Shown here piece after piece: positions 23,231-35,916 of a stretch of 64,000 nucleotides of DNA. The stretch lies in contig NMRA01000676.1 in NCBI GenBank assembly GCA_002633005.1, forward strand, positions 62,001-126,000, written 5' to 3'. The translations under genes were made by a program, and so were the position numbers. The stretch's first letter is position 1. Each line of letters starts with the position of its first letter. The DNA comes from Phoronis australis (taxonomy: Eukaryota > Phoronida > Phoronidae). Below the pieces are notes generated by a model. It was given only the letters and a program-made list of their open reading frames with translations, ran no database searches and had not been told where the DNA came from.

Positions 23231-26200
23231 NTTCCTAACTCTCCGCTATAGCAAGTAGTACGGAGTGATAAACTTGAGCCGCCATTACTGAAAACAGGTA
23301 TTAGTATATGTTGTGAAGCGATTTTAAACATGAAAATATAAACAAACTTCTATTAATTATTTTCTTGTACTCACTCGCTTCATCGTCAGTAGGCCTATCA
23401 TCTTCATAGCTCTTGCGTGGATGTCGACACAAAAATGAATACTCCCATACAACGCGGTATCCCTGCGACATCCGGGCATCGCCATTCAGGTTGCGTGGTT
23501 CTTTGTCTGCAGGGAGGTCTCAACATTTTTCATTCTGTTGCCAGTCGGCCCTTGCATATTTTTCAAGATTTCGCTTTGCTTTTTTGAAAATCATTGAACA
23601 AGAACTCACTAGAGGGAACAAATTGAGTTTTCTTACTGATTTTGAGCTGCAGTATTGCTGAATTTAGAGGACATGTCGGTGAGAAGAAGGTTCGATCCAG
23701 CAGCACATGATCTGGACCCCCAATTTCCGACTTACAAAATTTACAGATTTGAAGGGAAGAGGATGCAAAGTAGCTCAAGATGTCTTGCTGAAACTCCTAG
23801 AGGGGTTGCAAAACGATGAAAATTCGGAGGCAGAGCAACAACAGCATTTCCAGTATGTGACGCTAACACCGACGCAGCGTATCGGTAAGTTTGGCCTGAG
23901 CCGCATGTGAACGGCCAGTCGCGTGTTGGGCGTCATTCAATTTCCACTTTGGTTTAAATGCCCCGACATTTTAATTCATAAAGGCCTTGATTGTGAACTT
24001 TAAATTTTTGTGAAGTTCATATATACAGTGTCGTTTGTTATGCGTATTCCCGTTTCTTAAGATTGTACCAAACAGTTCAATTTCAATGGTTGATATAACC
24101 CCCTTCTATTCCCATTTTATCAAAATGGCTGCCATTTTTCTCTTGGCCTCAAAATAGGTCACTTGAAATAGGTTACATTAAATAGGTCATCAGGCCAACC
24201 TTGTTAGAAAATTAAGTTGTTGTCATCTCGGCTGTATTTTGTTTAATAAAAGTTTTTCATTTTCATGTTGAGAATTTTTTCTGCATGTTGTTTTGCTATT
24301 CTCAGCGTTACAGGCTTGAAAGTTTTACTTTATTATCGTCAAAGTGTTCCTTTGAACTGTGAGTTGTGTGGCCTGTTTCATGAAACTATGAAGACATCAG
24401 ACCAAAAAGATTCCTATAAACACCTTTTGCGCATAAAGGGACACCTTAGTAGGCTGTTGATGTATTTAATTCCTTCCAACCAGAACAAACATTCCCGTTA
24501 TCAAAATTTTGCTTTGAGCAGTCCCTCGTACAGTTCCCAAAATCTGTAACTCACCGTTTTTAACACTATGGTGGCTGGTGCTATGACATCATATCTCCTG
24601 GCGTGCGCAGAGTGAAAATGATGAGTTACTGATTTTGGGAACTGAACAAGGGACTGCTCGGAGAAACGGTTTGGTAAGGGGAGTATTTAATTGTTCCCGT
24701 TGGAAGGAATTAAATACATCGACGGCCTTCTATGGTGTCCCTCCATACGCAAAAGATATTTATAACAATGTGACTTCGATATTATAGTAGGTGCGAAGCA
24801 TAACTTCCCCGAAAAGCTTCCAGCGTATGAAGCGCCTATAGGAGCACCACTATCTCTACTGGTGGTGCCATTAGAGACAGTGAGCACTGTCTAATTGGGG
24901 ATTCATTTACATTTTGGATACTAATGGATATCATTTGCCTGAGAACACCCTATCATGGCTGGCTGGAAAGCATCATTTCTCATGTGCTTCTTTGCACTGA
25001 AACGAACCAATCAGTTAAGGATTTTACTATTTCAGGGATGGGCATGGACGCCTGTGTCACCCCTCTTTCTCACGGTGGACTCTCCCTTGTGCAAACAACA
25101 GACTTCTTCTACCCTCTGGTGGATGATCCTTACATGATGGTAAATTTATGGTGTCAGTGTGAAGTGCTATTGGCTGTGCACATATTATATATATAAGACA
25201 AATAAATAAATATTCTGAATGCATTAACGTCTCCACATTCCTTGAAATGTATTATAACCGTTATTTTTGTCTTGTGTTCTAAAAAAATTTTCAGCTAATA
25301 TTTCAACTTTTTGTAGCTGAAATCTAGTACTGTATTTAATTTACTCTCTCATACTTGAAATGGCGCTTAATATCTGTGGCTCATAAAATTTGTAAGCTTT
25401 ACATGGAATAATGGCAAAGAATTAACCTTTTTCAGGAATTATTTTTTTCCGGCAGATCTATGCGAAGGCAAAACATTATGCGACTTGCCATTAAAGTGTC
25501 TGGTTGTCCCAACTTATCTGTCACACTAGTTATGAGTGTGGGTTGCGCACGCACAATCTCTCTTTTTAGTGTTGTAAAAAATTAAGTGAGTATAAAGCCA
25601 CCTTCCATCACTAAAATGAACTTTAGATTTAACCACTCACATTGTGCAATTGGCTCAAGTTTTTCCTTCTAGCTGATTTGTCACTGTGTCATTATTACTT
25701 GAGACCAGAATCTACCAGCTGAGTTGTCACTGGATGTCATTATTACTTGAGGACATTACTTGAGGACATTACTTGAGGAAAGACTAGCTGAGTTGTCACT
25801 GGGTGTCATTATTACTTGAGACCAGACTCTACTAGCTGAGTTGTCACTGGGTGTCATTATTACTTGAGACCAGACTCTACTAGTTGACTCTCATTGGGTG
25901 CCATTATTACTTGAGACCAGACTCTACTAGCTGAGTTGTCATTGGGTGTCATTATTACTTGAGACCAGACTCTACTAGCTGACTGTCATTGGGTGTCATT
26001 ATTACTTGAGACCAGTCTCTACTAGCTGAGTTGTCATTGGGTGTCATTATTACTTGAGACCAGACTCTACTAGCTGAGTTGTCATTGGGTGTCGTTATTA
26101 CTTGAGACCAGACTCTACTAGCTGACTTGTCACTGGGTGTCATTATTACTTGAGACAAGACTCTACCAGCTGACTTGCCACTGGGTGTCATTATTACTTG

Positions 26201-29200
26201 AGGACAAGCTCTACCACCTGACTTGCCACTGTGTGTCATTTTATGTGCCAAGCTGGGTTTCAACGAATAATGTACGTTTCCTCACTTCTTGTCAAACTCA
26301 ATAATCACTTCTCATCTCAGTAAGGACCAAGACCACTTTTACAGCAGTAAGTGGTATAATAATAGTTTGTAACTGCTTTCAATTTAAAGTTCCATTTTCT
26401 TAACTTTTGTACTTATTAAGTATCTAACAATTAAATCCAAACCATGAAATGAATAGAGTATGACCTTCACCTTTGAGTTAAGCGAATGACCCATGAATAT
26501 TTCAGGGAAAGATAGCTTGTGCCAATGTACTGAGTGATCTCTATGCTATGGGCGTGCAGGAGTGCGTTAATATGTTGATGCTGCTAGGTGTCAGTACCAA
26601 GATGACTGATAAAGAACGTGACGCTGTTGTTCCGCTGATGATGCGTGGCTTTAAGGTGATATTTTGAGTGTCTAATTATAAAATAATGGTAAAATTAAAC
26701 ATTCTATACAAAATCATCCTCCATTTACTAATCATCTGCCATGTGGTCTCTTTTGTTTTAATATCTCCTTGAATATGTCGTAAAGAGTAACTGCTTCACG
26801 AGCCATTTGACACCTTGGGTCAGTTTTTATTTTTCCTTCAAAAATTGTCGTCGCCCCCCCCATGACATTCGAGATCAGGCTATGGTTGGGATACTTTCAT
26901 CAATATGAATCACTAATTCGTTAAACAGGACCAAGCTGAAACTGCCAAAACATCAGTGAATGGAGGCCAGACAGTTCTCAATCCATGGTTAACTATTGGA
27001 GGCGTGGCTACTGCCGTGGCTCAGCCCAATGATTTCATCATGTAAGTGTACAATAAATATGTTTACTATCAGAATAAAGCAGCGAGTGGGTCAGTCGATC
27101 TGTACTGCATATTCATAATGTCTGGTGAGTCCTAAGTTAGAACTAAGTGTACCCAGGCTTGACTGGCTAAATAAAATGTGTGACCTATTACAGATATTTC
27201 ATTTGCAATCGAACAAAATTACTTTCATGCACCCATATTTAAACGGGCCGTATGTTATGGCTTTGTCTGGACTGCTCTGAGAATGATTTTGAAAATTGAC
27301 ATCTATATTTCTACTGTGAAGAAAATGGCTGATGATGATATTTGGATGACTCGGGAGTGCCGTGGCACCTCCTAGTGGCAGTTTGTTCGTCTATAGCAAG
27401 TGTAATTATAAGAAATTGACAACAACGGATCTGACTACCGCTGTGCCCGCCTAGTGGCAATTTTTTTTATTGTCCTCAATATCTTCGAAACTCCTTGACG
27501 AATTTCTATGAAATTTGATGGTTTCTAAAGAAATAATGACAGGTTCTGTTTTCAGATAGATTCAGCACCGAGCGGCCATTTTTATTGTCATGAAATTTTG
27601 CAATTAAATTTACTATTACGGATATGAAGATGCCTTCTCATTTTTGGGTGAATTTGATGTACTCTGCCATTTTTAATTTTTTGAGTACGTATTTGACGGC
27701 ACCTTCGCCATCCACCAAACTGCTTGAAGGATTATTATTAAAATTTGGAGATGTGTTCGCGATGAGAAGACCAAGGCTGATGTTGATTTTCGATGTGTTA
27801 GAATTCTCTGGCACCCCCTAGTGGCATCTTTATTTTTTTAGCGTCCACGACTGTATCTCTTTTACCCTTTGCAAGATAATGTGAAATTTAGCAGATGTGT
27901 TATCATGGAGATGGCAACAGATGACGGCCAGTTTTAGACCAATCCAACTACAGCTGTGCTCCCTAGTGTCAATTTTGTTTTTACTTTTGCCTCTGTAGTT
28001 TCTTGATGCTTTATCATGAAATTTGGCAAACAGTTTTGAGAGACAGCACCTGCCTACGTTTGGATGCGTTTTTTATGCGCCCACATATTTACATGTGGTC
28101 GCATATTGCCGTCATCTCGGTCTGGGCGTCCGGCGTCTGTGGCTGTATCTTCTAAACCCCTTGCAGGATGGTATTGAAATTTAGCAGTTGTGTTCCAGTG
28201 GGGTCTACGACAGAGGGCGACGAGTTTCGGACTGACCCGAATACCGCTGTGCCCCCTAGTGGCAATTTTAGTTTTTTACGTTTGCCTCTGTATCTTCAAA
28301 GGTCTTCAACCGATTTTCATGAAATTTGGTACATAGGCATCTATTAAGGAGTTGACGCTATCCTCCCATTTTCGGATTGCTTCGATGGATTTTGCGCCAT
28401 CTAGTGGCCATTGTTACTATTTTTGAGTCGTCTTTTGGCGTCCGCCTCTCTAACAACCAAACCACTCTAAGGATGATTGTGAAAATTGGCATGTATGGTC
28501 TTCTATGAAGAATACAGTTGACGATGATTTTCCGATGACTTCGACTACTGTGGCACCTCCTAGTGGTAGTTTTGTTTGTTTTTGCGCCCATGGCTTTATC
28601 TCCTAAATGCTCTACAAGATCTTTATTAAATTTAGCAAATGTATTTATATAAAGTTGACAACAGACGATGACGACTTTCGGACAGATCGGCCTAACGGTG
28701 TGCCATCTAGTGGCAATTTTAGTTTTTACGTTAATTGCTGTATCTTCAAAGGTACTTTACAGATTTCCATAAAATTTGGCACATAGACATCCATTAGTGC
28801 GTTGATGCTAGTCATTCATCTTGGGATTGATTCAAGGTTTTTTACGCCACCTAGTCACCATTGTTGCTGTTTTTGAGTCTGTTTTGTGGCGTTTGTCCCT
28901 CTGTCGACCAAACCACTCTAAGGATGGCTGTGAAAGTTGGCATGTATGTACTTTCTATGAAGGGGACAGTTGCCGATGATTTTCTGATGACTTCGACTAC
29001 TGTGGCGCCTCCTAGTGGCGGTTTTGTTTTTTTTTGCATTCCTATTTGTGTCTCCTAAGTCCTCTGCAGGATTTTTATTAAATTTGGCGAGTGTATTTAT
29101 ATGAAGTTAACAAGAGAAGTTGACAACTTTTAGACTGATCCGATGAACACTGTGCCCCCTAGTGGCAATTTCTTTTTTTTTTGTTTTCCTCTGTTTCTCT

Positions 29201-30778
29201 GAAGTTCTTCTACGAATTGTAATTAAAGTTGGTAAGTGGCTTTCTTTTAAAGAAACGATGAAATCTTTTTGGTTTTCAGATGGATTCGATGTATTTTGCA
29301 CCATCTAGTGGCCATTTTAATGACACAAATAAACAACCCTAAAAGCACGCCATTTGCGATGCATTCGTGGGCGCATTTCAATGCTCCGCGTTGCTCTTGT
29401 TGTATTTTGTGCCATCAAGTGGCCATTTTTTTATGATAAACAACCCTAACAGCAACACCGTTTGCAGTGCAGTCGTGTGTACAATTTTATGCTTCACATT
29501 GCTCTTCTCAGCATTAAGCTCTAGTATTGCATTTGAGAAAATTTGGCTTTGTATCTTATTTTGTATGTCAGACCTGATGGTGCCATGACGAGCGATGTTC
29601 TGGTGCTTACCAAGCCCCTTGGCACCCAAGTGGCTGTAAACGCCTATCAATGGTTGGATGTCCCTGAAGTTTGGAACAAAATGCGATTGGTGATCAGTGA
29701 AGAGGAAGTGCGGAAGGCGTACCAGAGAGCTATGTACAGTATGGCTCGATTGAACAATGAGGGTATGTTCATGCTATAATTGGTATAATTATCAGGCGGA
29801 GACAACCTCTGCTTTGAAATCTTTCTACCAGATTGTGAAAATATGAACTCCACCTTGCTTCCATGCATCAGTATCCTGATAGGCTTCGCTAAAGTTTTTG
29901 TCTACCGTCACTGTTTTCTGCTGTTCTAGTCGATGGTGGCCTGATTTGCAGAACACATTGTATGCCACTTCCTGAGAAATACAGAAAATCATTTAAAGAT
30001 AAATTTGCGTGATCCTAATTTTACCAATGTTTAACGGACTCTAAACGACAAGTGAATGCTATTTGAACATCATCTACGCTAAACAAAGTGCAGTTGTATT
30101 CGGTAACAACTAGTAAATGTAAAAACAAACAATTCTGCAAATAGGTGACCTTTGAACTAATGACATACGTTGGGGACTCACATAGCCCACCACATACAGT
30201 GTTTATCACCACGTCACAATATTTACTGGACATGGTTGAGTGATTCACGGCAAATGGTTTTTGACACAAAACTCGTTCTTAAAAACATTTGGCAATAAAC
30301 AATGTACTTCATATTCGCATCATCGCTATATGTTGTGTTTTTAACTAATTTGACCGAGCAATCACTGATGAATTAGCGTGCAAGTTCCACTTTAAAAATT
30401 AGCAGATATATTTTTCCCTAAACGCTGCAGCTGATTTTTAACAAGGAGGAATTTTGTCATTTTTTTGAAAACTTCTGTGTGATGGGTAGAATGTTGATTT
30501 TGATTGGTTCCATTTATTTCCGTTCCTACTTTCTCAACACGTCTTTACTGCTCCAGCTGCTTGTCTCATGCACAAGTTCAACGCACACTGTGCAACCAAC
30601 GTTACTGGTTTCGGCATCCTTGGCCACGCCACCAACCTGGCCAAAATCCAAAAGAACGAGGTCAGCTTTGTCATACACAACCTGCCAGTGATATCCAAGA
30701 TGGTGGCTGTGGATAAGGCTTTGAAGGCTTTAAAGAAAAACTTTGGATTGATGGAGGGCAACTCTGCTGAGACTTCAG
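23052..30778 (+). CDS. SEPHS1: selenophosphate synthetase 1, Arg form (3' end missing)
   Basis: Homologue of selenophosphate synthetase 1 (SelD family, cytosolic ATP-binding AIRS-type fold). Recovered exons: 23673-23884 (or 23052-23230 in the duplicate), 25036-25139, 26506-26655, 26939-27041 extended 5' to 26929, 29572-29762 and 30557-30778. They splice in consistent phase to about 330 residues, against about 390 for the family. Family landmarks are [66 protein letters not shown] and V-T-G-F-G-I-L-G-H. Residue 29, where selenocysteine or cysteine sits in active SelD, is Arg (AGA) as in insect SPS1; the Lys three residues later is kept. SPS1-type proteins generally do not make selenophosphate and have other redox or growth roles. 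The C-terminal exon or exons (starting G-L-L-I-C-type sequence) are not found and probably lie in the 31703-32523 gap. Confidence 0.93.
23232..23852. repeat. tandem segment B, copy 2
   Basis: Second copy; it continues without a break into the rest of exon 1, its GTAAGT donor and the downstream gene. It has an extra C at about 23718 that breaks the exon's frame. Confidence 0.8.
23673..23884 (+). CDS. SEPHS1: SEPHS1 exon 1, copy joined to the rest of the gene
   Basis: ATG at 23673, GTAAGT donor at 23885, ending in phase 1. A run of five Cs (four in the other copy) shifts the frame near codon 15. This is most likely a homopolymer error, since everything downstream is in frame with the gene. The Arg codon is at 23758-23760. 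Confidence 0.75.
24413..24766. mobile_element. fold-back element (about 145-bp imperfect arms) in SEPHS1 intron 1
   Basis: 24413-24555 is the imperfect reverse complement of 24620-24766. Shared blocks include 'gatgtatttaattccttcca', 'gagcagtccct' and 'cagttcccaaaatc'. The spacer is about 64 bp. No coding sequence is seen, so it is probably a non-autonomous transposon relic; the intronic transcript could fold here. Confidence 0.65.
25036..25139 (+). CDS. SEPHS1: SEPHS1 exon 2
   Basis: After TTTACTATTTCAG; completes a Gly codon and reads [10 protein letters not shown] to D-P-Y-M-M. Donor GTAAAT, phase 0. Carries the first metal- and ATP-binding loop. Confidence 0.9.
25680..26245. repeat. 48-bp minisatellite in SEPHS1 intron 2
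   Basis: About eleven units of 'ctagctgagttgtcactggg' + 'tgtcattattacttgagacc' + 'agactcta'. Spacing is 48 bp, with a few shortened units and a small burst of 'acttgaggacatt' near 25745. The minus-strand open frame over it (16-residue repeats) is a by-product: 48 is a multiple of three. Confidence 0.9.
26506..26655 (+). CDS. SEPHS1: SEPHS1 exon 3
   Basis: 150 nt, phase 0 at both ends: [16 protein letters not shown] through R-G-F-K. Donor GTGATA. Confidence 0.92.
26929..27041 (+). CDS. SEPHS1: SEPHS1 exon 4
   Basis: 113 nt: [16 protein letters not shown] to N-D-F-I. Ends in phase 2 before GTAAGT. Carries the conserved G-G-Q ATP-binding turn. Confidence 0.9.
27240..29520. repeat. CTAGTGG-type repeat block, copy 2, in SEPHS1 intron 4
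   Basis: Units of about 150 bp related to the block at 4418-6035, here arranged as a higher-order repeat of about 455 bp (compare 28139, 28588 and 29044). Each has a phrase like 'gcccctagtggcaattt', 'gccatctagtggccatt' or 'cacctcctagtggcagttt'. The block ends with two tandem units of about 110 bp (29297-29405 and 29406-29517), immediately before exon 5. Confidence 0.7.
29572..29762 (+). CDS. SEPHS1: SEPHS1 exon 5
   Basis: Acceptor TTGTATGTCAG. Reads [15 protein letters not shown] to M-A-R-L-N-N-E. Ends in phase 1 before GTATGT. Confidence 0.9.
30557..30778 (+). CDS. SEPHS1: SEPHS1 exon 6
   Basis: Acceptor CTGCTCCAG. Reads [11 protein letters not shown] to S-A-E-T-S-G. Ends in phase 1 before GTGAGG. 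An expected exon starting Gly-Leu-Leu is not present up to the gap at 31703. Confidence 0.92.
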
Positions 30779-31702
30779 GTGAGGATGGCCACAGTTTTCA
30801 TTTGTGAGGTTAAGAAGGCATCTACTGCCTCATTAAGGCTTAAACATGCCAGTCATGAGTATGTGATAGAAAGTGGCTGGGCTGGTAACTCTGTCATAAC
30901 TTATACACAATCTTGGAGGGGCTGGCTCATCCTATCAAATTGGATGGTCAGTTCTGGGTTATCCACTGAGTTACTGCAGCTTAGGTGCCCCACACATAAT
31001 AGGAACATGCTTTGTAGCCATGGGGTCTCTTGAAAGTTGAATTGTAGGAGGGGTGATGGAAACTGGGGGGGGGGTGGACGAGGTGTAGCTTGGTGGACTA
31101 TTGTGATAATCAGGGGTGAATGCAGAAATTGTGATGACTCGGAGCATCTGTAATTACTAGGTCCCCCAAATGTGGAGCTAAGGGACCCCAGGATACCTTA
31201 ATCTGGCCCTTTGGATGGCCTTTTGACACTATTTTCTACTTGGCAATACCTTGAATAGTCTGGGAATGAAACTCATTTTCTATCATATGATATGGAAAAG
31301 TTCGAGACATTTTTCGTGTCGTTGAATAAATTGGTTTACAACTTGCATAATAGGTAGACTTGTCGAATAGAGTATAGACATTCTTGTCTTGTGAAGTTCA
31401 TGGGTGTTCTCTAAAGAGGAATATTCTTGTGAATACATTTCTCATACGACGCTATCTGGCAATGACTTAATAAGCATGTCCTGAATACAGCGTGTATAGC
31501 CTAGCGTTTTTACAATGTGGTTCATTAGAAATTACTGTTTTTGTAAGAAAAGAATCATCGTGTGTGAAATAATACTAACAGCTTGTGAGACAGAAACTGT
31601 GTTTAAGCCAAAATGACACTTTTGTGAGAGAGCCTGTGAGGTTGGTGAGGTAGGAAGGCGGACTGGTTGACTTCCCTGAAATGTTCCCTGTGAGATTATG
31701 TT

Positions 31703-32523
31703 NNNNNNNNNNNNNNNNNNNNNNNNNNNNNNNNNNNNNNNNNNNNNNNNNNNNNNNNNNNNNNNNNNNNNNNNNNNNNNNNNNNNNNNNNNNNNNNNNN
31801 NNNNNNNNNNNNNNNNNNNNNNNNNNNNNNNNNNNNNNNNNNNNNNNNNNNNNNNNNNNNNNNNNNNNNNNNNNNNNNNNNNNNNNNNNNNNNNNNNNNN
31901 NNNNNNNNNNNNNNNNNNNNNNNNNNNNNNNNNNNNNNNNNNNNNNNNNNNNNNNNNNNNNNNNNNNNNNNNNNNNNNNNNNNNNNNNNNNNNNNNNNNN
32001 NNNNNNNNNNNNNNNNNNNNNNNNNNNNNNNNNNNNNNNNNNNNNNNNNNNNNNNNNNNNNNNNNNNNNNNNNNNNNNNNNNNNNNNNNNNNNNNNNNNN
32101 NNNNNNNNNNNNNNNNNNNNNNNNNNNNNNNNNNNNNNNNNNNNNNNNNNNNNNNNNNNNNNNNNNNNNNNNNNNNNNNNNNNNNNNNNNNNNNNNNNNN
32201 NNNNNNNNNNNNNNNNNNNNNNNNNNNNNNNNNNNNNNNNNNNNNNNNNNNNNNNNNNNNNNNNNNNNNNNNNNNNNNNNNNNNNNNNNNNNNNNNNNNN
32301 NNNNNNNNNNNNNNNNNNNNNNNNNNNNNNNNNNNNNNNNNNNNNNNNNNNNNNNNNNNNNNNNNNNNNNNNNNNNNNNNNNNNNNNNNNNNNNNNNNNN
32401 NNNNNNNNNNNNNNNNNNNNNNNNNNNNNNNNNNNNNNNNNNNNNNNNNNNNNNNNNNNNNNNNNNNNNNNNNNNNNNNNNNNNNNNNNNNNNNNNNNNN
32501 NNNNNNNNNNNNNNNNNNNNNNN
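31703..32523. other. assembly gap (821 N)
   Basis: Estimated gap downstream of SEPHS1 exon 6, probably hiding the last coding exon or exons. Confidence 0.99.
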
Positions 32524-35299
32524 TGGTGGATGTATTGACAGTCATCGAACTTTGATACACATTGCAATGATTTAGTACTGTTTGTGTATGTCAGTTTTGT
32601 TTTTCTATGAGAAAGTTTTTGAGAATCGTACCACCAGTCATACCTTTACGCAATCATAACAGGGTTCTGTTTCATGAAAGTGACTCTCACATGTCGCAGG
32701 TATTGAATAGTTTTGACTTGTAGTTATAACTGTTAGTGCACCATATTTTAGAAGTAATTTAGTAAAATTGTCTGAACTGACAATAATTGTTGGTGTATTT
32801 TCAAAGACCCTGTACATTTTTCTGGGGTAATATGGAATTATTTTTGAGATGTAGTTGTATGTAGCACAAGTCACTTCCAATGGAACAGATCCTGTGTCAT
32901 ATGTTCATTTGTTTAAGGATTTATAGTTTGTAGTTGTTGTCATAGTTACTGGCTCTTAATCTGTCATGCAAAGCAGCATTTTCATCAAGAAGAACTCAGT
33001 TACCGAAATGGAATATCGAAATTCCATTTCCAACTTTGGCTTGCGATAAAATCTCAGCGATTTTGGATGAAAGTAAGCGCCAAAACTGTCCTTTTTGCAG
33101 TTTCACGGTTTTTAAGATTGTTTCGATTGGCTTCACTTGTTGACAATATTTACAGCTGGTAGTTGTAGTATGCAACTTGAACATAGCACAATACTAGTTT
33201 AGTGCTACACATTTTTATGGAAAACAAAAAAGTAAAAATGCTCTTGTCTATCATAGCATCCAAAATTTGTGATATTTTACAGTAGTTTTGATATTTTCTG
33301 TTTAACTGTAGTACAAAGTAAACATAAGTTTTGTTGATTTCCTGCTTGAATGCACCGTGATTTACACACACACAGTACATTCGTTGAGTTCACACTTGGT
33401 GACCCTAACATTAAAGCTACAAATTCGAGTTTTGGACTAACTCGCGATTGCAAATTGACTCAGAGAGTCATGGATTATCTGCACATGTGAACAAATCATA
33501 ATGTATTAATACAAAGTTCCCTCTAAACAAATAATGTCAAAAGCCTATATTGGAATTTGAGCTTGAAGTTTGGATTTCTGGTGATGTGTCACATAGCAGG
33601 GGCCTAACACTTGTCATATTGTTGATAGTATTTGGACATTTGTTGGATAGTTTTGTATGGTGTATGGGTCCAGAATATTGTAATAAGTACTCACTGTAAC
33701 ATCTTGTAGTGTGCTACTAGTGACCAAAATAGCTGTCCGTTGATCCATCTCCGTGTACATTCATCTTTTTAACATTCATTTTAGTTTCTTTACTGTAGCA
33801 TTTTGGGCGCATTATTGCCACGTTGTTTTTAAAAGACTTGAAAGTATTAGGTGAGGATAGTTTAATCATAATGTTATAGTTACTATAACAATTCTGCATA
33901 TAAAATTGTAACAACTCCTGCTTCATTCTGTGATGATGCCCAAGACATGTTGCTGAACTGGAATATATTACTGTTGAAAGTTATTTGGTATCGTTTATAA
34001 GTTGTTAACACACCAAGTCTGCTAGCTAAGAAATGGTTTTCATTTTTGCAAGTTCAGATCCCCTGCAGAATATGTTTTATCAAATGAAATGTATCACTTG
34101 ACTGGAAACAGTTGGTAAACTACAGCTCTGTTAGTGTCTATTGGCATTTTTAAAATGTCATTTTGTGGACAGTCGTAAATTCAAAATTAAATATATGCAG
34201 TCTGTTCAAAGAGCATTATTTTACAAAGAGTTTTGAGAAAAGCAGTTTGTTTTAAAACATGTTTTAAGAAGGTTGGGGTAAAAATGAGCCAGAAAGAGTT
34301 TAAGGAAACCACAAACGTTTCTTTGTCAATGTGTACTCTAGGTGGAAGCTCAAAATCGGCTTCCAAGTCTTGGGAAAATTGTGATTTCCTGTAACTACCT
34401 GAATATATGCTCATTACCTTTAAATCTGACCTTTGTGTAAACTTAATTAAAAGTGAATAACAAAAGGGTGTAGAACAACGTCACAGATGTGCTGACCTTT
34501 GTACTTCTGTGATCGTTACTTCCCATGACATGTCAACTGATGGGACTTCAGTGTGCGGCTAGATGCAAATTTAGAATGACCTGAAATGTTATGCTGTTAG
34601 ACAACCTTTCGACTATACAGTAGTATCGGGTTTCCGTTAAGTTTGGTTACATGTCTCTTATTGGAAAATATTTATGAAGTATTTTTTTCCGATATGCTTA
34701 CTGAGCCATGCAGTTCAGATCGTACCCTAAAAGTTTTCCTTTGGATGGCAACAGACGGCTCTCCACAAAAAGCTTTACGATCGCTGACCAATCGCTTTTG
34801 TGGTTATGCAACAGTCAAAATAAACACAGTAATTTATAAAGTTCCAAGCAACGTAGTTGGTGGGTAGGTCCTGCAGCCTCGGGGATGTACTGGCCACGCT
34901 GCCAGTGGGCACGTTTGGGTGTCCTCGCTGGTTGTTTCCTGTCGGGTGTCTTTATCACGAACCAGTCAAATGTCTTAGCCAGTTCAACCGGCGAAGCCAA
35001 TCAAGTAGAGCCATTGAATGCGCTCAGTTGTTCAGTCTTATTTTCCATTTCCACTCTGATCGTTGCGCATTTATCAGCCTATGGAGTGCCCGACATTGCT
35101 CCATCCAGCGCCACACGTAGTTGTTGCGCGAACATAATGCGATATCAATGCTCTACCTAACAGAGTACTCGCATTACCCATCGGAAAACATCCCGTGGTC
35201 TTGTACAGCCAAACTGACTACGGTCACCCTTCCGATTGCCTGGTACTCCACTGTCCGGGACGGTTTCATTCGCCGTCATGTTGCCAGTTTCAACTCCGT
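32524..35299. other. non-coding: probable SEPHS1 3' region and intergenic DNA
   Basis: No coding sequence recognised. Part may be the SEPHS1 3' UTR. The open frames near 34857-35160 have no family resemblance or splice support. Confidence 0.4.
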
Positions 35300-35916
35300 T
35301 TACTTTTGTTTTGTGCTATTTCTTTTAGGAACTCCGTTTACAACGTTGGTTGCAACGATGCCCAGACGCAATGCGATTTCCTTAAGCGAAAAACCTGGCT
35401 CAAATTTGTCGCGAGGTTTTTGAGATTTGCGACTGCTATTTTTCTGCGCACCTCCCTTCCTCGGAGAAGCCGTTGTGTGAACATAATGTTCAGGTTTTTC
35501 GTTGCCTCGTGCGTTAAAATCTTGGTCGTCAAGGGCCGCACCAGAGTTTGTCACGGTTGTCATCATTTCGTTTTCACCGTTCGTCATTCCCCTTTCACCA
35601 CTTGAAACAGTTTTGTTCTCTGTTTTGGTAGAATTCCTAATCAATTTTCCAGTTTGTGCGTTATTAATGGAATACGCGTCCGATCCATTTGATTGCCCGC
35701 CCGCTTTTGAAATCTCACTTTTGTTAGCTACATTATTGCCCCCATTATGAGGTGTCACTAAGATCGTTGTGGTTTCAGGCGTTCTTGCCGTAGTTCGGGT
35801 TCGTATTTTTTCCGCCTGGCTTTCGTCTACTTCCGTCGACCTTATTGGTCTATTCGTCGTTTGGATGTTTTGTTTCTGCTGTTTCTCGTCTGGCATACCT
35901 GTCCCACGTTTCAAAG
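35300..35916 (-). CDS. secreted orphan protein, exon 2
   Basis: A-L-K-R-G-T-G-M-P onward, 205 codons without interruption to TAA. The plus-strand frames over it are shadows. Confidence 0.5.

Noticed and set aside
25680-26245. CRISPR-like regular array
   Set aside because: No unique spacers and a eukaryotic intron; it is a plain 48-bp minisatellite.
31532-32567. Open frames of 285-342 residues over the gap
   Set aside because: Almost wholly Ns; the flanking residues resemble no gene.
35195-35605. 136-residue plus-strand frame
   Set aside because: Overlaps the better-supported minus-strand secreted gene, whose exon junction keeps frame; this is its shadow.
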